From: Erythrobacter sp.
Lineage (GTDB): Bacteria > Pseudomonadota > Alphaproteobacteria > Sphingomonadales > Sphingomonadaceae
Assembly (NCBI GenBank): GCA_023653115.1
Contig: JAMNXO010000001.1
Span: 248,001-312,000, forward strand
Length of the DNA: 64,000 nt
Direction: 5' to 3'
The translations under genes and the position numbers were made by a program. Under the pieces are notes generated by a model that was not told where the DNA came from, ran no database searches, and worked only from the letters and a program-made list of their open reading frames with translations. Positions 10,160-19,209 of this stretch are shown in pieces (the first letter of the stretch is position 1; the number at the start of each line of letters is the position of its first letter).

Positions 10160-11524
10160 ATGGCATCACGCGCCGACAATATCGCGAGCAACCTCAACCT
10201 CGGCAATTTCGCCAAGGCGACCGAGCTTCGCCAGCGCATCTGGTTCACGATCGGGGCGCTGATCGTCTTCCGTTTCCTCAGCTTCGTTCCGCTGCCGGGC
10301 GTCAACCCGCTGATCCTCAGCGAGCTGTATGACCAGACCCGCGGCGGCATCCTCGATCTGTTCAATACCTTCTCGGGCGGCAGCCTTGAGCGCATGAGCC
10401 TCATCGCGCTCGGCGTGATGCCCTACATCACCGCCTCGATCGTGGTGCAGATGGCTTCGGCACTCCACCCGACGCTGGCGGCGCTCAAGAAGGAAGGTGC
10501 ATCCGGTCGCCAGAAGCTCAACCAGTACACCCGCTATGGCGCGGTGGTCCTGTGCGCGATCCAGGGCTACTTCCTTGCGGTCGGCCTTGAAAGCTTTGGC
10601 GCGCAAAGCGGGCTGCAGGCGGTGGTTGATCCGGGCTACATGTTCCGCATCACGACGGTCGTTAACCTCGTTGGCGGCACCATGTTCCTGCTGTGGCTGG
10701 GTGAGCAGATCACCAGTCGCGGCATCGGCAACGGTGTTTCGTTGATCATCATGGCCGGCATCGTCGCCCAGTTCCCGACCTTCGGCACCAACCTGTTTGA
10801 AGGTGGACGCACCGGCGCAATCTCGCCGGCGGTGATCATCGGCTTTATCGGCATGGTGGTGGTCCTGATCCTGCTGATCTCGTTCATGGAGCGCGCCCAG
10901 CGCCGCTTGCTGATCCAGTATCCCAAGCGCGCCACCCAGCGCGGCATGATGCAGGCCGAGCGTTCGCACCTGCCGCTCAAGATCAACACCGCAGGCGTGA
11001 TCCCGCCGATCTTTGCAAGTTCGCTGCTGCTGCTGCCGCTGACGATTTCGCAATTTGCCGGCAGCTCGGTCGATTCCGATAGCGGGTTCGGTGAGTTCAT
11101 CGTCACGCTCAACCAGTATCTTGCGCATGGCCAGCCGCTTTACATGGCGCTCTATGCCATCGGGATCCTGTTCTTCTGCTTCTTCTACACCGCGGTTGTG
11201 TTCAACCCGGAGGAGACGGCGGACAACCTGAAGAAGAACGGTGGCTTCATTCCGGGCATCCGTCCGGGCAAGCGCACTGCGGACTATCTCGAGTATGTCC
11301 TGACGCGCATCACCGTGGTCGGCGCAGTCTATCTGACCCTGGTTTGTGTGATCCCCGAATACATGATCGCCCAGACCGGCATTCCGCTGTTCCTTGGCGG
11401 CACCTCACTGCTGATCGTCGTCAACGTTACGGTCGACACGATCACCCAGGTCCAGTCGCACCTGCTGGCGCACCAGTACGGCGATCTCATCAAGAAGGCT
11501 AAGCTCAAAGGGCGGATGCGTTAA
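10160..11524 (+). CDS. secY: Protein translocase subunit SecY
   Basis: The pore subunit of the Sec translocon in the inner membrane. The 454-aa product has the ten-helix pattern of the family. Recognisable blocks are LPGVNP near residue 48, the TM2 region PYITASIVVQ, and the cytoplasmic loop with GGFIPGIRPGKRTADYLEY. It follows rplO after a hairpin spacer and precedes adk, as in many alphaproteobacteria. rpmJ is not found next to it. Confidence 0.97.
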   Translation: MASRADNIASNLNLGNFAKATELRQRIWFTIGALIVFRFLSFVPLPGVNPLILSELYDQTRGGILDLFNTFSGGSLERMSLIALGVMPYITASIVVQMASALHPTLAALKKEGASGRQKLNQYTRYGAVVLCAIQGYFLAVGLESFGAQSGLQAVVDPGYMFRITTVVNLVGGTMFLLWLGEQITSRGIGNGVSLIIMAGIVAQFPTFGTNLFEGGRTGAISPAVIIGFIGMVVVLILLISFMERAQRRLLIQYPKRATQRGMMQAERSHLPLKINTAGVIPPIFASSLLLLPLTISQFAGSSVDSDSGFGEFIVTLNQYLAHGQPLYMALYAIGILFFCFFYTAVVFNPEETADNLKKNGGFIPGIRPGKRTADYLEYVLTRITVVGAVYLTLVCVIPEYMIAQTGIPLFLGGTSLLIVVNVTVDTITQVQSHLLAHQYGDLIKKAKLKGRMR

Positions 11525-11627
11525 GGGCTAACGGAAGTCCACTTGACGCAACGCCAGCCTTAGTTGAACCCGCAAGACAGAAAGCCAGCCGCAGGCAGCG
11601 ACCTACGGCGATAATGGGGGACGGTTC

Positions 11628-12275
11628 GTGAACATCATTCTTCTTGGGCCTCCCGGTGCTGGCAAAGGCACGCAGAGCGCCGGTCTGGTCGAGCGGCACG
11701 GCATGCGCCAGCTTTCGACCGGCGATATGCTGCGCGCGGCCGTCAAGGCTGGCACCCCCGTTGGCCTCAAGGCCAAGGAAGTGATGGAGCGCGGCGAACT
11801 CGTCTCGGACGAGATCGTCTCTGATCTGATCGATGCCGAACTTGCTGCGATGGGCCCGGAAACCGGCGCAATCTTTGATGGCTATCCCCGCACCGCGGCG
11901 CAGGCGGATTCACTCGATGCGATCCTTGCCCGCAACGGCCGCACGCTCGACCACGTGATCGAACTCGAAGTAAACGAGGACGCGCTTGTGGTGCGCATCA
12001 CCGGGCGCTTTTCCTGTGCCAAGTGCGGCGCGCTCTACCACGATACGGCCAATCCGCCCTCGACGCCGGGCGTGTGTGACAGCTGCGGCAGCACCGAATT
12101 CAAGCGCCGCCCTGACGATAACGAGGAAACCGTGCGCACCCGGATGCAGGAATATCGCGCCAAGACTGCGCCGATCCTGCCGGGCTACGAAGCGCGCGGG
12201 ATTGTTACGCGGATCGACGGCATGGCCGCGATTGATACCGTCGCCGGTCAGATTGACGCGATTCTGCGCAGCTGA
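11628..12275 (+). CDS. adk: Adenylate kinase, zinc-lid type
   Basis: Catalyses ATP + AMP = 2 ADP in the cytoplasm. The start is GTG; the P-loop GPPGAGKGTQ is at residues 7-16. The LID domain carries four cysteines (C130, C133, C150, C153) in a CxxC-x16-CxxC arrangement, predicting a structural zinc. The 215-aa length is that of the long form. Its place after secY fits an extended spc operon. Confidence 0.97.
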   Translation: MNIILLGPPGAGKGTQSAGLVERHGMRQLSTGDMLRAAVKAGTPVGLKAKEVMERGELVSDEIVSDLIDAELAAMGPETGAIFDGYPRTAAQADSLDAILARNGRTLDHVIELEVNEDALVVRITGRFSCAKCGALYHDTANPPSTPGVCDSCGSTEFKRRPDDNEETVRTRMQEYRAKTAPILPGYEARGIVTRIDGMAAIDTVAGQIDAILRS

Positions 12276-12344
12276 TTGCGCAGCGGCGCTTTCGCGCCTG
12301 CCTGCTTTCGCCTAATCACCCTCGCAACGAGGGAGGTTGCTGTT

Positions 12345-13199
12345 ATGCCGAAGTTCCGTTTGCCCCATGGGCTCGCCGCAATTTCGCTGCTGGCAGCCGC
12401 CCCGGTCGCTGCTGAAGTGACTAGCAGCGGGCCGCTCGGCTTCGTCTCGCGCCACGAGGTTGTGGTCGAGGCCAGCCCCAAAGCAGTGTGGCTTGCGCTG
12501 ATTGCGCCCGCGGGTTGGTGGACATCGGGTCACACTTGGTCGGGCGATGCCGCCAATCTCTCGCTAACGCCGCAAGCGGGCGGCTGCTTCTGCGAGAAAA
12601 TCCCCGAAGTCGACGAGCCCGGTCGCTTCACGCTGGAAGGCAGCGTGGAACATATGCGCGTGATCCAGGCCTATCCCGAAGTCGCCCTGCGGATGCAGGG
12701 TGCGCTCGGCCCGCTTCAGAGCGAACCGGTCACGGGCGTGCTCACCATCGCCATCAGCAAGACCGAAGCGGGCACGCGGATCGTGTGGGAATATAATGTC
12801 GGCGGCGCAATGCGATACGAAGTGCCGGTGATTGCGCGCGCGGTCGATGCAGTGATGGGCATCCAGCTGGCCTCATTGGCCAAGCCGCTCGGGTTTGTGG
12901 CGATGCCGGAACCCGAAACATCCGCTCCCGCGACCGAGGCGCCCGCCGAAGAACCCGCTCCCGTGGGAGAGGAGCCCGCGCTCAAACCTGCCCCCGCAAC
13001 CAAGCCTGCGCCGACCGCGACAAAGCCCGTGCTGGCACCAGCGGCAGCCAAGCCTGCTGAACCCCGGATCGATTCCGCGCTCGGCCTCAAGCCTGCAACT
13101 GCTCCGGCTACCGCGTCCAAACCAGTGCCCAAGCCTGCGGCCAAGGCCCCGTCGGTCGAAGATGCGTTCGGCGATCTTGAGGACAATCCGCGGCGTTAA
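12345..13199 (+). CDS. Exported SRPBCC (START-like) domain protein
   Basis: A signal peptide (LAAISLLAAAPVAA) is followed by a domain resembling the AHSA1/SRPBCC ligand-binding fold (EVVVEASPKAVWLALIAPAG, then WWTSGHTWSG). From about residue 187 to the end the protein is a Pro/Ala/Glu/Lys-rich low-complexity tail. The start was set at the ATG with a GGGAGG Shine-Dalgarno rather than the TTG at 12276. It lies between adk and rpsM, where ribosomal operons usually hold no such gene. Ligand and function are unknown. Confidence 0.85.
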   Translation: MPKFRLPHGLAAISLLAAAPVAAEVTSSGPLGFVSRHEVVVEASPKAVWLALIAPAGWWTSGHTWSGDAANLSLTPQAGGCFCEKIPEVDEPGRFTLEGSVEHMRVIQAYPEVALRMQGALGPLQSEPVTGVLTIAISKTEAGTRIVWEYNVGGAMRYEVPVIARAVDAVMGIQLASLAKPLGFVAMPEPETSAPATEAPAEEPAPVGEEPALKPAPATKPAPTATKPVLAPAAAKPAEPRIDSALGLKPATAPATASKPVPKPAAKAPSVEDAFGDLEDNPRR

Positions 13200-13506
13200 T
13201 TGCGCGGCGGGCGGGGTAGGGCAGGGCTCGCCTATCCCGTTGAAGCGCGAACCGGTTTCGGGGATAAGTCGCTCTGCGCGGCTTGCGGTTGACGGCTCGC
13301 GCGAATCGGCCTATGCGCGCGGCTCATTCGACACGTTCGAAGAAAGTTCGGCAGGCATCGCCCTTGCGCGTGCCGACCGGGCTTTTTCCCGTTTACAGTC
13401 CCGCTCCGGTGCGGACCACAACGGCAGCGAACGCTAGGATGAATGAGCGTTGAGATAGGGGCGATGCCATGTGGCTCGTAAACCCCTGTGGAGCATGGAG
13501 AAATAA
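13200..13506 (+). promoter_or_regulatory. Non-coding leader upstream of rpsM
   Basis: 307 bases without a credible gene. They contain a sigma70-like promoter (annotated separately) and, 30 bases downstream, small stems TCGGCA/TGCCGA (13348-13353/13371-13376) and GCCC/GGGC (13360-13363/13379-13382) followed by TTTTT at 13383-13387. This could attenuate transcription into rpsM-rpsK-rpoA-rplQ. The stems are short, so attenuation is only a suggestion. Confidence 0.45.
13289..13317 (+). promoter_or_regulatory. Sigma70-type promoter for the rpsM-rpoA operon
   Basis: TTGACG at 13289-13294 and TATGCG at 13312-13317 are separated by exactly 17 bases. The location, between the unrelated SRPBCC gene and rpsM, fits a dedicated alpha-operon promoter. 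Confidence 0.6.
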
Positions 13507-13875
13507 GTGGCTCGTATTGCCGGGGTCAATATCCCCACCAACAAGCGCGTGATCATCGCGCTCACCTATATTCACGGGATCGGTCGTACCACGGCTGTCC
13601 AGATCGCTGACAAGCTCGGCATCGCGCATTCTGCACGCGTGCAGGACCTCACCGATGAGGAAGTGCTGCGGATCCGCGAAACCATCGACGCCGATTTCAC
13701 CGTGGAAGGCGACCTGCGTCGCAACACCGCGATGAACATCAAGCGCCTGATGGACCTGCGTGCCTATCGCGGCCTGCGTCACCGTATGGGCCTGCCCGTT
13801 CGCGGCCAGCGCACTCACACCAACGCCCGCACCCGCAAGGGCAAGGCCAAGCCCATCGCGGGCAAGAAGAAGTAA
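13507..13875 (+). CDS. rpsM: 30S ribosomal protein S13
   Basis: S13 contacts the P-site tRNA and the 50S subunit. It starts with GTG ([15 protein letters not shown]). The 122-aa product has the helix-two-turn-helix core and the tail signature [19 protein letters not shown]. First gene of the alpha operon. Confidence 0.97.
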   Translation: MARIAGVNIPTNKRVIIALTYIHGIGRTTAVQIADKLGIAHSARVQDLTDEEVLRIRETIDADFTVEGDLRRNTAMNIKRLMDLRAYRGLRHRMGLPVRGQRTHTNARTRKGKAKPIAGKKK

Positions 13876-13932
13876 GCTGCGGGCCTAGGCCCACCAGCTT
13901 TTTCCTTCTGACGAGCTAGAGGAACACGAAAA

Positions 13933-14322
13933 ATGGCACGCGAACCAGGCCGTATCCGGCGCCGTGACAAGAAGAATATCACGAGCGGCGTTGCGCATAT
14001 CAACGCCAGCTTCAACAACACCATGATCACCATCACCGATGCACAGGGCAATGCGATCAGCTGGTCCAGCGCCGGCGCGATGGGGTTCAAGGGTAGCCGC
14101 AAGTCGACCCCGTATGCTGCGCAGGTCGCAGCCGACGATGCCGGCAAGAAGGCTGCTGAGCACGGTGTGCGCACGCTCGAAGTCGAAGTGAAGGGCCCGG
14201 GCTCGGGCCGTGAAAGCGCACTGCGCGGCCTCGCCGCTGTGGGCTTCAACATCACCTCGATCCGTGACGTGACGCCGATCCCGCACAATGGCGTGCGTCC
14301 GTCGAAGCGTCGCCGCGTCTGA
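13933..14322 (+). CDS. rpsK: 30S ribosomal protein S11
   Basis: S11 forms part of the mRNA exit platform. The 129-aa product contains [20 protein letters not shown] and the C-terminal [21 protein letters not shown] pattern (positions about 109-129). Confidence 0.97.
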   Translation: MAREPGRIRRRDKKNITSGVAHINASFNNTMITITDAQGNAISWSSAGAMGFKGSRKSTPYAAQVAADDAGKKAAEHGVRTLEVEVKGPGSGRESALRGLAAVGFNITSIRDVTPIPHNGVRPSKRRRV

Positions 14323-14333
14323 TCCGCCGGGCA

Positions 14334-14361
14334 GGCGGCGGCAAATCGTGCCGTCGCCGCC
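14334..14361 (+). promoter_or_regulatory. Hairpin between rpsK and rpoA
   Basis: GGCGGCG at 14334-14340 pairs with CGCCGCC at 14355-14361. No T-run follows. It is probably an mRNA stability or processing element rather than a terminator. Confidence 0.4.
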
Positions 14362-14449
14362 CGAACGGGCCAGATGCTGCGCCACGCTGACGCGCACCCG
14401 GCCCGCCCAGAATGTGAACCGCCCGACAAGGGCGAATTAGGGGAAATCC

Positions 14450-15505
14450 ATGTCCGTCAACACGAAGAACTGGCAGGAACTCAAGAAACCCAACACCCTC
14501 GAAATCAAGGATGGCGGCGATCGCCAGCGCAAGGTGACCTTCGTGGCCGAACCGCTCGAGCGCGGCTTTGGCCTGACGCTTGGCAACGCGCTGCGCCGGG
14601 TGCTGCTCTCCAGCCTCCAGGGCGCCGCGATTACCTCGATCAAGATCGAGAACGTGCTGCACGAGTTCTCCTCGCTTGCCGGCGTGCGCGAGGACGTGAC
14701 CGATATCGTCCTCAACGTGAAGCAGATCGCGCTGAAGATGGAAGGCGAAGGCCCCAAGCGTTTGCAGCTCTCGGCCACCGGCCCGGGCGCGGTGCGTGCA
14801 GGTGACATTGCTGTCACCGGCGACATCGAAGTGATGAACAAGGACCTGGTGATCTGCCAGCTCGATGAAGGCGCGACGCTCAACATGGAGCTGACTGCTG
14901 ACACCGGCAAGGGCTACTCGCCCGCCGTGCAGAACCGTCCCGTCGATGCGCCGATCGGCCTTATCCCGGTCGACTCGCTCTATTCGCCGGTGCGTCAGGT
15001 CAGCTACAAGGTCGAGAACGCCCGCGTCGGGCAGGAGCTCGATTACGACAAGCTCAGCCTCACCGTTGAAACCGATGGCACTGTCACCCCGGAAGATGCC
15101 GTGGCCTATGCCGCACGCATTCTGCAGGATCAGCTGACACTGTTCGTCCACTTCGAGGACGGCATTCCGCAGCCGCAGAGCGCGATGATCGGTCACGCCG
15201 TGCAGCCGGAAGAAAGCGACGCCAACCAGCTCAACCGTTACCTTCTCAAGAAGGTGGACGAGCTGGAACTGTCGGTGCGTTCGGCCAACTGCCTCAAGAA
15301 CGACAACATCATCTACATCGGCGATCTGGTCCAGAAGACCGAAGCCGAGATGCTGCGCACGCCGAACTTCGGCCGCAAGTCCTTGAACGAGATCAAGGAA
15401 GTGCTGTCCAGCATGGGTCTGCGCCTCGGCATGGACATCCCTGGCTGGCCGCCGGAGAACATCGAAGAGATGGCCAAGAAGCTGGAACAAGAGCTTCTCG
15501 GTTGA
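14450..15505 (+). CDS. rpoA: RNA polymerase subunit alpha
   Basis: The dimerisation platform of RNA polymerase. The N-terminal assembly domain (residues 1 to about 235) contains [20 protein letters not shown]. The C-terminal DNA- and activator-binding domain (about 260-330) contains [16 protein letters not shown] and [14 protein letters not shown]. The 351-aa length is slightly above the E. coli form. It is cotranscribed with rpsM, rpsK and rplQ. Confidence 0.98.
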   Translation: MSVNTKNWQELKKPNTLEIKDGGDRQRKVTFVAEPLERGFGLTLGNALRRVLLSSLQGAAITSIKIENVLHEFSSLAGVREDVTDIVLNVKQIALKMEGEGPKRLQLSATGPGAVRAGDIAVTGDIEVMNKDLVICQLDEGATLNMELTADTGKGYSPAVQNRPVDAPIGLIPVDSLYSPVRQVSYKVENARVGQELDYDKLSLTVETDGTVTPEDAVAYAARILQDQLTLFVHFEDGIPQPQSAMIGHAVQPEESDANQLNRYLLKKVDELELSVRSANCLKNDNIIYIGDLVQKTEAEMLRTPNFGRKSLNEIKEVLSSMGLRLGMDIPGWPPENIEEMAKKLEQELLG

Positions 15506-15515
15506 TGAATTGGTG

Positions 15516-15538
15516 AGCCCCTGCCAGCGGCGGGGGCT
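15516..15538 (+). promoter_or_regulatory. GC-rich hairpin between rpoA and rplQ
   Basis: AGCCCCTGCC (15516-15525) pairs with GGCGGGGGCT (15529-15538), with a single T-G pair and a 3-nt loop. No U-tract follows, so partial attenuation or mRNA protection is more likely than full termination. Confidence 0.45.
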
Positions 15539-15624
15539 TGCATATCGGGCGAATGTGGCGGCCCTGATGGCCACCGGGATGGAGCTACCTTGCACGGGCT
15601 CCCTACGAACGAAGGAAAACGAAT

Positions 15625-16044
15625 ATGCGTCACGGACATTCTGGCCGTAAACTGGGCCGCAAGACGGGTCACCGCAACGCCCTGTTCCGCAACATGGCTG
15701 CCGCGCTGATCAAGCACGAGCAGATCACCACCACGCTGCCCAAGGCGAAGGAACTGCGCCCCTATCTCGAAAAGCTGATCACGCTGGCAAAGCGCGGTGG
15801 CCTTTCGAACCGTCGTCTCGCCATGAGCCGTCTGGGCGACGAGACCCAGCTCAAGAAGCTGTTCGAAGTTCTGGCCGAGCGTTATTCGGATCGCGAAGGC
15901 GGCTACACCCGCGTGCTGCGCGCCGGCATCCGCCCGTCGGACGCTGTGCAGATGGCGATCATCGAACTGGTTGACCGCGACGAAGCTGCCAAGGGCCAGG
16001 ATTCGGGCCCGGTGCAGACCGCAGAAGATTACGAAGACGCCTAA
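15625..16044 (+). CDS. rplQ: 50S ribosomal protein L17
   Basis: The last gene of the alpha operon. The 139-aa product begins [20 protein letters not shown], the family signature, and has a short acidic tail. A good intrinsic terminator follows. Confidence 0.97.
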   Translation: MRHGHSGRKLGRKTGHRNALFRNMAAALIKHEQITTTLPKAKELRPYLEKLITLAKRGGLSNRRLAMSRLGDETQLKKLFEVLAERYSDREGGYTRVLRAGIRPSDAVQMAIIELVDRDEAAKGQDSGPVQTAEDYEDA

Positions 16045-16068
16045 GCCGCGCTTCGCACAAACACAGGC

Positions 16069-16106
16069 AAGGGCCGGGGCGGGAACGCTTCCGGCCCTTT
16101 CCTTTT
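16069..16106 (+). terminator. Intrinsic terminator of the alpha operon
   Basis: AAGGGCCGG at 16069-16077 pairs with CCGGCCCTT at 16091-16099, followed by TCCTTTT. It sits 25 bases after the rplQ stop. Confidence 0.8.
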
Positions 16107-16147
16107 GAGCGCTTTTCTTTTGGACGCGGCGGGCTAGTGTCGCCGGC

Positions 16148-17527
16148 ATGATCCGCTCTGCCTTTGCAGCGACAGCGCTGCTCCTCGCCGTCCCCGCCAC
16201 AGCACAATCCCAGCAGGAGGCGCTGGATGCCCGTTACGACCGGGCGTTGGCGGCCGGCTACAAGGCGCTGATGCTTTGCAGCACGATCGCGGTGGCCGAG
16301 CGCAACGGCACCACCCGCACGCCGGCAAGCGTGGAGGCGTGGGAGCTCACCGGCATCCAGACGCCGCACAACGCGATCATCGGCGACCTGCCTTACGAAA
16401 TCAACCGCCGGCCCAGCGGCCAGATCGCGCACGTCGCCGTCACATGGACCGACATGATGCCGGCGCGGATTGCGGTCTATTATGGCGCTGAGACCGGCTG
16501 TTCGGTGCTGCCGATTGGAGCAGGGGACGAGGTCAGCGCTGCGCAGGCACCCATGAGCGCCGCACCCGCTGCGCCGGTCCAAGCCGCTGCGGCAGACCCT
16601 GCGCTCGGACAGCAGCTTGCAGCGCCCTTTGTCCGCGCATTCGAAGGCGGCTTTGGCGCGGGAACGCGCACCACTGCGGTGCTGGTGCGACAGGGCGGGG
16701 CGCAAGCCGAACGCTATGCCCCCGGGTTCGATGCCAATACCCCGCAGCGCACCTGGTCGGTTGCCAAATCGATTGCGGCATCGCTGGTGGGTGGGGCGGT
16801 GCTTTCGGGCGAGACCAGCGTCGATGATCCTGTCGGCCTCAATTACTGGCGCGCTGGGGGCGCAAGCGATCCCCGCAACGCCATCACTATCGACCACGCT
16901 TTGCGGATGAGCACCGGGCGCTATTCCGACACGCCCGGCAATCGCACCGATGCGCTCTATTTTGGCGGATCAAGCGTCGATGAAACCGCGCTCAACTGGC
17001 CGGCACTGCACGCGCCGGGCACTGTGTTCCGTTATGCCAATAATGACACGCTGCTGGCGGTGAAGGCGATTGGCGACTGGCTGACCTTCTATCCACCGCA
17101 CGAATTTTTCGCGAAGCTGGGGATGAACCATACGGTGGCCGAGACCGACAGTCGGGGCGAATACATCCTGTCCTCGCAGGTGTGGACGACCGCGCGCGAT
17201 CTGGCGCGGTTCGGCCAGCTCTATCTCGATGATGGCAAGCTGCCCTCGGGCGAGCGCATCCTGCCCGAAGGCTGGGCCAAGTATGTCGCCACCCCGTCCG
17301 GCCCGCAGCCCGAAGGCGCGTTCGGTTATGGCGCGGGGTTCTGGCTGATGAACAAGTCCGAAGGCGTGCCGTCCGACACCTACGCCGCCTTCGGCAATCG
17401 CGGGCAATATGTCGTGATCGTGCCCAGCCGCCAGGTGGTGATCGTGCGCCGGGGCGAGGATCCGCCGGGTGCGGGCTTCGATATTGCGGCCTTTACCCGC
17501 GAGGTGCTGGCGGCACTCGGTCGCTGA
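16148..17527 (+). CDS. Exported serine hydrolase, class C beta-lactamase family
   Basis: A signal peptide (ALLLAVPATAQS) leads into a region of about 150 residues with no recognised fold, then a beta-lactamase/esterase-like domain. The catalytic SxxK is SVAK at residues 204-207, and RYANND further on fits the YxN motif. Family members cleave beta-lactams, D-amino peptides or esters; the substrate cannot be read from sequence. The gene stands alone after the rplQ terminator. 459 aa. Confidence 0.85.
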   Translation: MIRSAFAATALLLAVPATAQSQQEALDARYDRALAAGYKALMLCSTIAVAERNGTTRTPASVEAWELTGIQTPHNAIIGDLPYEINRRPSGQIAHVAVTWTDMMPARIAVYYGAETGCSVLPIGAGDEVSAAQAPMSAAPAAPVQAAAADPALGQQLAAPFVRAFEGGFGAGTRTTAVLVRQGGAQAERYAPGFDANTPQRTWSVAKSIAASLVGGAVLSGETSVDDPVGLNYWRAGGASDPRNAITIDHALRMSTGRYSDTPGNRTDALYFGGSSVDETALNWPALHAPGTVFRYANNDTLLAVKAIGDWLTFYPPHEFFAKLGMNHTVAETDSRGEYILSSQVWTTARDLARFGQLYLDDGKLPSGERILPEGWAKYVATPSGPQPEGAFGYGAGFWLMNKSEGVPSDTYAAFGNRGQYVVIVPSRQVVIVRRGEDPPGAGFDIAAFTREVLAALGR

Positions 17528-17667
17528 AGTTCTGGTTGGTTCATCAGAATGGCGATTTAGATTAACAATCGCTGTCAGACCAATTCAGCTTCGTCTCAGT
17601 GCGAATCGCGCATTCATCGCATGACACCGGCGCAATCACGCTTCGGTGCCAAGCGAGGATAAGACTG

Positions 17668-18207
17668 ATGACGACCACCCCCACGAGACTGGCGCGGACC
17701 ACGCTCGGCACGCTCGCGGCCGGTGCTCTGGCCGTCGCTGCGGCCACTCCGGCACTGGCTGACAATCACCGTAACCGCGACCGCGACGGCATCGGCGCGG
17801 GCGAGATCATCGCCGGTGCGGTGGTGATCGGCGGGATTGCCGCACTCGCTGGCGCCTTCGATGGCGACCGCGACTACCGCGACCGCGGCGACCGCTGGGA
17901 TCGCGGTGATCGCTGGGATCGCGGCGGCAACGGCTTCAACGGCGGCGCACGCGGGGCGGTTGAACGCTGCGTGCGGGCGGCGGAAAATCAGGCGCGGCGC
18001 TTCGGCGGATATCGCTATGCCGATGTCACGGACGTGCGCGATCTTGATCGCACCCGCTTCGGCTTCCGCATTCAGGGCCGCATTGAAGTCTCCGAAGGCG
18101 CACGCTGGGGTGGTGGCCGCGATTTCGACCGCGGGCGCTTCACCTGCCGCCTCGACGGGCGCGGCGCGCCGGTCGTGACCTTCGATGGCATCCGCGGTCT
18201 GCGCTAA
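17668..18207 (+). CDS. Exported Asp/Arg-rich protein of unknown function
   Basis: Starts at the ATG preceded by GAGGAT. A signal peptide ends near ATPALADN. Next come a short hydrophobic Gly/Ala segment (GAGEIIAGAVVIGGIAALAG), a low-complexity DRDYRDRGDRWDRG repeat region, and a C-terminal domain with two cysteines (VERCVRAAE and FTCRLDGRG). The organisation matches the next gene, so the two appear to be paralogues. Function unknown. 179 aa. Confidence 0.8.
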   Translation: MTTTPTRLARTTLGTLAAGALAVAAATPALADNHRNRDRDGIGAGEIIAGAVVIGGIAALAGAFDGDRDYRDRGDRWDRGDRWDRGGNGFNGGARGAVERCVRAAENQARRFGGYRYADVTDVRDLDRTRFGFRIQGRIEVSEGARWGGGRDFDRGRFTCRLDGRGAPVVTFDGIRGLR

Positions 18208-18218
18208 GCCTTTCTCCT

Positions 18219-18281
18219 GGCTCGTTTCCCCTTGGCGAGCCTCTCTGGCCGCCTCGCTTCCTCACGGATGCGGGGCGGTTT
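18219..18281 (+). terminator. Tandem hairpins after the 17668 gene
   Basis: GGCTCG/CGAGCC at 18219-18224/18236-18241, then CCGCCTCGC/GCGGGGCGG at 18249-18257/18270-18278 followed by TTTG. Probable terminator separating the two exported-protein genes. Confidence 0.5.
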
Positions 18282-18381
18282 GCTGTGCAGGCGGCGTTCA
18301 GCCGGGCGCAAGCCTTGCGCGGGTAATTCGAGTCCCATCAGGGCGATTGGTGGGCGCTCGTCATAGTAAGGAGAGCTCTTG

Positions 18382-19209
18382 ATGGCTCCGAACATCCGTG
18401 CCTTGGCGCTGGCTGGCGCGATTACCGCCGCCACGGCCTTTGCTGTCCCCGTGCAGGCTGCTGCGCCGGCCACCACCACCTTCGATCAATCCGCCTTTGG
18501 CGCGAGCCGTTTCGATCCTGCCAGCACCAGCGCCGATTGGCGTTGCCGGGGCGGGCGCTGCAACCGCTGGGGCCACCGTGGCTGGCGGCGTGACCGCGTG
18601 GACGCAGGCGATGTGCTGATTGGCGCTGCTATTCTGGGCGGGGTGATCGCCATTGCCAATTCCAACAACCGCCGCGAGCGGGAGCGCGATGTCGTCATCG
18701 TCGAGCGCGACGGCGATTGGCGCGATGATAACCGCCGCTTCGATGACCGCCGCACCGATCGCCGCAACACTGGCTCTTCGGGGCTCGATAGCGCCGTCGA
18801 CCAGTGCCTCACGCGGATCGAGCGCGATGTGCGGGTCGAGAGCGTCGACAATGTCGAGCGCACGGGACGTGGCTGGCTGGTCAGCGGCGCGCTGTTCAAC
18901 GGATCACAGTTCGAGTGCCGGATCGGCAATGATGGACGGATCGAAGGCGTCGATTTCGGCGGCGGCTTTGCGGGCGGTGACTGGGGCGCTGCTTCGTCGG
19001 ACGCCGCCGCCCCGCGCGCCGACGGCCAGTGGAGCGATCAACGCTATGCCGATGCGCGCCTTGCCGCGGGCGGCCTGAGCCAGCCTGACACGCCGGCTCC
19101 AGCAGTGGCCAGCGGCGCGAGCTTGCCTGCCTATCCCGGCGGGCCAGTCCCGGGCGAGGACATCCCCGAGACCATCCCCGAAGCGGTGGACTCCGATATC
19201 GGCGGCTAG
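18382..19209 (+). CDS. Exported protein of unknown function, paralogue of the 17668 gene
   Basis: The ATG at 18382 follows an AAGGAG Shine-Dalgarno. A signal peptide ends near VQAAAPA. A hydrophobic segment (DVLIGAAILGGVIAIANSNN) is followed by a charged RERERD/DRRTDRR region and a two-cysteine domain (VDQCLTRIE, FECRIGNDG). The C-terminus is Pro/Ala-rich. Order and spacing match the upstream gene although identity is low. Its stop overlaps that of the convergent gene in a CTAG palindrome. 275 aa. Confidence 0.8.
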   Translation: MAPNIRALALAGAITAATAFAVPVQAAAPATTTFDQSAFGASRFDPASTSADWRCRGGRCNRWGHRGWRRDRVDAGDVLIGAAILGGVIAIANSNNRRERERDVVIVERDGDWRDDNRRFDDRRTDRRNTGSSGLDSAVDQCLTRIERDVRVESVDNVERTGRGWLVSGALFNGSQFECRIGNDGRIEGVDFGGGFAGGDWGAASSDAAAPRADGQWSDQRYADARLAAGGLSQPDTPAPAVASGASLPAYPGGPVPGEDIPETIPEAVDSDIGG

